Shown here piece after piece: positions 60,901-64,000 of a DNA stretch of 64,000 nt. A program made the position numbers and the translations under genes. The notes below the pieces were generated by a model. It was given only the letters and a program-made list of their open reading frames with translations. It was not told the origin of the DNA and did not search any database. Positions within the stretch are counted from its first letter, which is position 1. Every line of letters starts with the position of its first letter. Source of the DNA: Grammothele lineata (Eukaryota > Basidiomycota > Agaricomycetes > Polyporales > Polyporaceae); the NCBI GenBank assembly GCA_002150815.3, contig NDFF03000387.1, positions 124,001 to 188,000 on the forward strand. The letters run 5' to 3'.

Positions 60901-61451
60901 GTCAAGCCTCTCAGTTAGCCGAACAAACCACGACATCGGGAGGAACGACCTCACATCGCGCTCACCACTATTACGAGGTACTCTGTGCCTTCTAGGCAGG
61001 CCACGCCTCAGCCGCGGCGTTGCCACGGAATTCAATGGAACGTAACTTGGATCGTACACCTCCGCCTCCCCGCTTGCGAGCACCGCGTGAGATCAGCTGG
61101 CGGCTTCGGTCCCGGGCTCGCCCCCACCAGCCCTATCGGCCACGTTGTGTATCTCCTGGAAGGCCTTTGCCAGCCGCGGGGCATCCCGCCCGCACCCCCG
61201 CCCGGTCACTCTACCTTGCTACCCGAGCGCGCCCTGCGACCGTCTCCGACCACCCTCAGCGCCGCCTCGGTACTTCAAGAAGGAGACAGGCAAACCTTCG
61301 TCAAACGTACTCTGTCTTCCCTGTCTGTTGCTCGTGGCGCCGTCGATCCGCCTCCGCCGCCTTCTTCCCTGCCTTCCCTGACGTTTCCGACAGCCCCGGT
61401 CCTTCCCCCGTGTATATCGGCCTTCGTGCGGCGTCGAGGACTGTCCGAGAG
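57974..61451. other. 3.5 kb gene-free gap between divergent genes
   Basis: Between Nup85 (-) and the third P450 (+). Frames are short and overlapping, with no recognisable domains. The last ~430 bp form a long open stretch running in frame into the P450 start; its Arg/Pro-rich translation looks like untranslated leader rather than protein. I looked for pheromone-like CAAX peptides and found none. Confidence 0.35.
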
Positions 61452-63609
61452 ATGTCTGCACAGTGGTTACTCGTAACGTTCACAGCAGCGATCGTATTTA
61501 TCACCGTATATACCCGCAAGCAAGCAAGGCGACACCTCCCACCTGGTCCAAAGCCTCTACCTATCGTCGGAAATGTGCTCGACTTCCCTACAAAGCACCT
61601 CGGTCGCGAGTTCCGGGAGCTTTCGTCAAGGCACGGTGAGCATAGCGGTCGAAATCTGCTCTGCATACTTCGGCACTGACGGGGATCAGGCGACGTTGTG
61701 TATCTGAAGGTTCTTGGGCAGGAGATCATCATCCTCGGGTCATACCAGGCAGCGTGCGATATCCTTGAGAAACGCTCTGCGATTTACTCAGACAGACCTG
61801 AGTCCGTGATGGTTAAGTTGTGAGTGCTGCCCTGGTTTTGTCGCTTGTCTCGCCGACGATACCGATCCATCGCTATGTAGGACGAATTTGGACTGGATAT
61901 TCGTCTTTCAAAACCACACGAACGAATGGCGGCGGTACCGCAAGGCGTTCCACACCCAGTTCATGTCCTCGATGCTCCCCCGGTACTACAACATCCAGTC
62001 CGAAGTAGCCACTCACCTCCTCCGCAACCTCCTCACAAGCCCCGAGAAATTCTCTGGCCACATCAAGTTGTGCGTCTCACTCTACTTCCCTCCTCCCCGC
62101 CCGTGCCGTCACCCTATGTCATCCTCCGCAAACTCGGGCGGGCATTGAAGACGACCATCTGACCACCTATGCGCTTCCCATTCACAGCGCCTTCGCCGCA
62201 GTCATTCTGCGTGTCGTCTACGGCGTCGACCTCGTCCACGGAGATACGCGGCATTACGAGCTCGTCCAGGAACTCGCGGAAATCGCGGAGTCCATCAGCA
62301 CCCCCGGAAAGCATCCCGTCGAGGCGTTTCCGAGCATGCAGCGCCTCCCTACGTGGGCGCCAGGTGCGGGCTTCCAGAAGCTCGCCGCGGCGTGGAGGCA
62401 TGAAATTGCGCACATTCGCGATCAGTTATACGATACGGCTGCAGAGCAGATGGTGAGTGCGCCGGTCTAAGTTTCATTAGCAAGCTGAGTTGAAGCGGAC
62501 TTGTCATCGCGATGTGGAATATGTGTTGTTCGCGCCGTAGAATAAGAGCGGCATCAAGGAGTCGGTCTTGACGCGGCTGGTGGAGTCTGGGGAGGATGAA
62601 GAACTGGTACGGAATATTGCGGCGACAATGTATGCCGGTGAGTGCAGTACCTTTGCATGTTGAAACCGGCTTACAGATGCCATGGCCTGATTCTCGACCG
62701 TTAGCTGGTGCGGATACGGTGAGTATCAGAATGTGCTCCCCGGTCAAGCCTCTACTCACCGGGCATACCGCCCCATAGACGAACTCTTCAGTACACGCAT
62801 TCGTCCTAGCGATGGCCAAGTACCCCCAGGTACAAAAGCGTGCGCAAGCCGAGCTCGACGCAATCGTCGGTCCCGACCGGCTGCCCCAGTTCTCAGACCT
62901 GCCCAACCTGCCGTACATGAACGCGCTCATCCGGGAGGTCATGCGCTGGCACTCTGTGGCTCCTATCGGTGTGCCCCACTGCTCGGAGCAGGACGATGAG
63001 TACAACGGTTATTTAATACCGAAGGGAGCGGTTGTTATGGTCAACCAGTGGTACGTGTTCTCTTCGCCCCGTATAAATTGGAGGGGGAGCTGGACAGGGG
63101 CTGACTCGGAGTTGGTAGGGCAATCTCGCGCGACGAGACCATGTATCCCGATCCCGAAGAGCTCCAGCCAGAACGTTGGCTCAAGGACGGTAAATTCAGT
63201 ACCCAGGGTATTCTTGACCCCTTCGACTATGCGTTCGGCTTCGGGCGGAGGTACGTCGCTCATGCTTTTGTCCCCTCCGGTGTTCTGGTGCCAACCATAG
63301 TGGGAATGGCAAGGGTGTGCCCGGGCAAGGCATTTGCAGAGGTGTCGATGTTCATCTTTTGCGCTACGATCCTGCACACGTTCAACATCAGCCCGCCTCT
63401 GGACGAGAACGGCAAGCCGAAGGTACTCGACGTGTACATGGGCAGCGCCCTGGCGGTGTCGTAAGTGTTGAGAGCTTCTCTTCGGCTTGCTAACTTCTAT
63501 CGGGCTGATGTGCTATTCTGGCAGACATCCCGATCCGTTCGAGTGCCGCATCAAGGCCAGGGATTCTCATCGGGAGGAGCTGGTCCTCGCTGCCTCGACT
63601 GCTACATAG
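61452..63609 (+). CDS. Cytochrome P450 monooxygenase, copy 3 (CYP64-like clan)
   Basis: Haem-thiolate monooxygenase related to, but more distant from, the two P450s in the left part of the window. The start at 61452 (MSAQWLLVTFTAAIVFITVY) supplies the membrane anchor; the hinge is HLPPGPKPLPIVGN. Then DVVYLKVLGQEIIILGSYQA, SAIYSDRPESVM and RRYRKAFHTQF. Helix I AAGADTT is assembled across introns near 62637-62790, followed by the ExxR helix (IREVMRWH near 62930), PERW, and FGFGRR joined to VCPGKAFAEVSMF with the Cys ligand near 63318. The last exon SHPDPFECRIKARDSHREEL ends at 63609. About nine introns; motifs complete. An in-frame open stretch continues upstream, but the chosen Met gives the normal P450 N-terminus. 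Substrate unknown. Confidence 0.92.
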
Positions 63610-64000
63610 ATCTCACATCTATCTACCTTCCTTTACACGAGAATGCTTGCTGGTCACTTACCTTACGCTCCTTTTCATTGACCCTCACTTACTTCGTTCA
63701 TCTTCATGGTATTGAACTGGATATCCCAGACAGCCTACACCTTATTGGCAATTATAAGTCGAGGACTTGACGAATTCGCCTTCTATAGTGTGATCATTCT
63801 AGAGTGTAAACCATGCTCGTGAGTCGGACATGGAGTAGCTCGTCAAGACTTGGTCCAACTTGCCAGCTACGTTCAATCACAGCGATCTTGTAGACAGAAC
63901 TTGGGGACAGTAGACGCTAATCAAACGCCTACACTCAGTCATGAACAACTGGTAGTCGTTACGCGACGTCGAGTCGAGCTCGTGACTCAACCAATATTTT
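63610..64000. other. 3' flank of the third P450
   Basis: AT-richer sequence after the stop, compatible with a 3' untranslated region and intergenic DNA. No gene seen. Confidence 0.4.

Noticed and set aside
61020..61451. N-terminal extension of the third P450
   Set aside because: The upstream in-frame stretch encodes an Arg/Pro-rich sequence unlike any P450 N-terminus, while the Met at 61452 begins a normal membrane anchor.

Overview
This is a eukaryotic, fungal window, most likely from an agaricomycete basidiomycete and plausibly a polypore-like wood or litter fungus. Genes are broken by many short GT-AG introns of about 50-70 bp, and both strands are used with no operons. The gene families are typical of mushrooms: several CYP64-like P450s, secreted GMC oxidoreductases, 7-TM proteins of the basidiomycete-specific type, secreted muconate-cyclase-like propellers, intron-containing histone genes and a velvet regulator. 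The taxonomic placement is inference from gene content and intron style only.

Left third (0.35-22.6 kb), an accessory, metabolic and secretory region. Two tandem paralogous Zn2Cys6 transcription factors (355-3707 and 9991-13193, both +) frame a secreted GH32 fructan/sucrose hydrolase (4548-6226, +) and a P450 (6477-8612, -). After the second factor come a secreted GMC oxidoreductase (14227-16916, +), a 7-TM protein (18270-19841, +) and a second, related P450 (20456-22601, -). The layout looks like a TF-(secreted enzyme)-P450 module present twice. Both TF promoters share a block containing the perfect inverted repeat CTCGGTCCGAG, the kind of site Zn2Cys6 proteins bind.

Middle (24-36 kb), mostly conserved cellular genes: a membrane-anchored Dcr2-type metallophosphoesterase (-), a coiled-coil/disordered protein of unknown role (-), an intron-containing tRNA-Asp(GTC) (+), the MIND-complex kinetochore subunit Nnf1 (-), an LRR-like single-exon protein (+) and a VelB-like velvet regulator (-).

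Right half (37-64 kb): a flavin monooxygenase of the Baeyer-Villiger type (-) and a DHA1/TPO1-like MFS transporter (+) are divergent across a 3.2 kb gene-free gap. They are followed by a secreted beta-propeller protein (-), a divergent histone H3 (-)/H4 (+) pair, nucleoporin Nup85 (-) and a third P450 (+). Several gaps of 3-4 kb (39.96-43.19, 51.04-55.19, 57.97-61.45 kb) hold no gene I can support.

No complete transposon, CRISPR array or polyketide/peptide synthase backbone gene was seen. The most noteworthy observations are the duplicated TF/P450 module with its shared palindromic promoter element, a 6-nt and a 13-nt micro-exon in the GMC gene, a histone H3 tail two residues longer than the animal/yeast form, and a Baeyer-Villiger-like fingerprint with Trp replaced by Phe. 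I do not see strong evidence for a wholly new biological system; the duplicated module is the best candidate for a locally regulated gene set.
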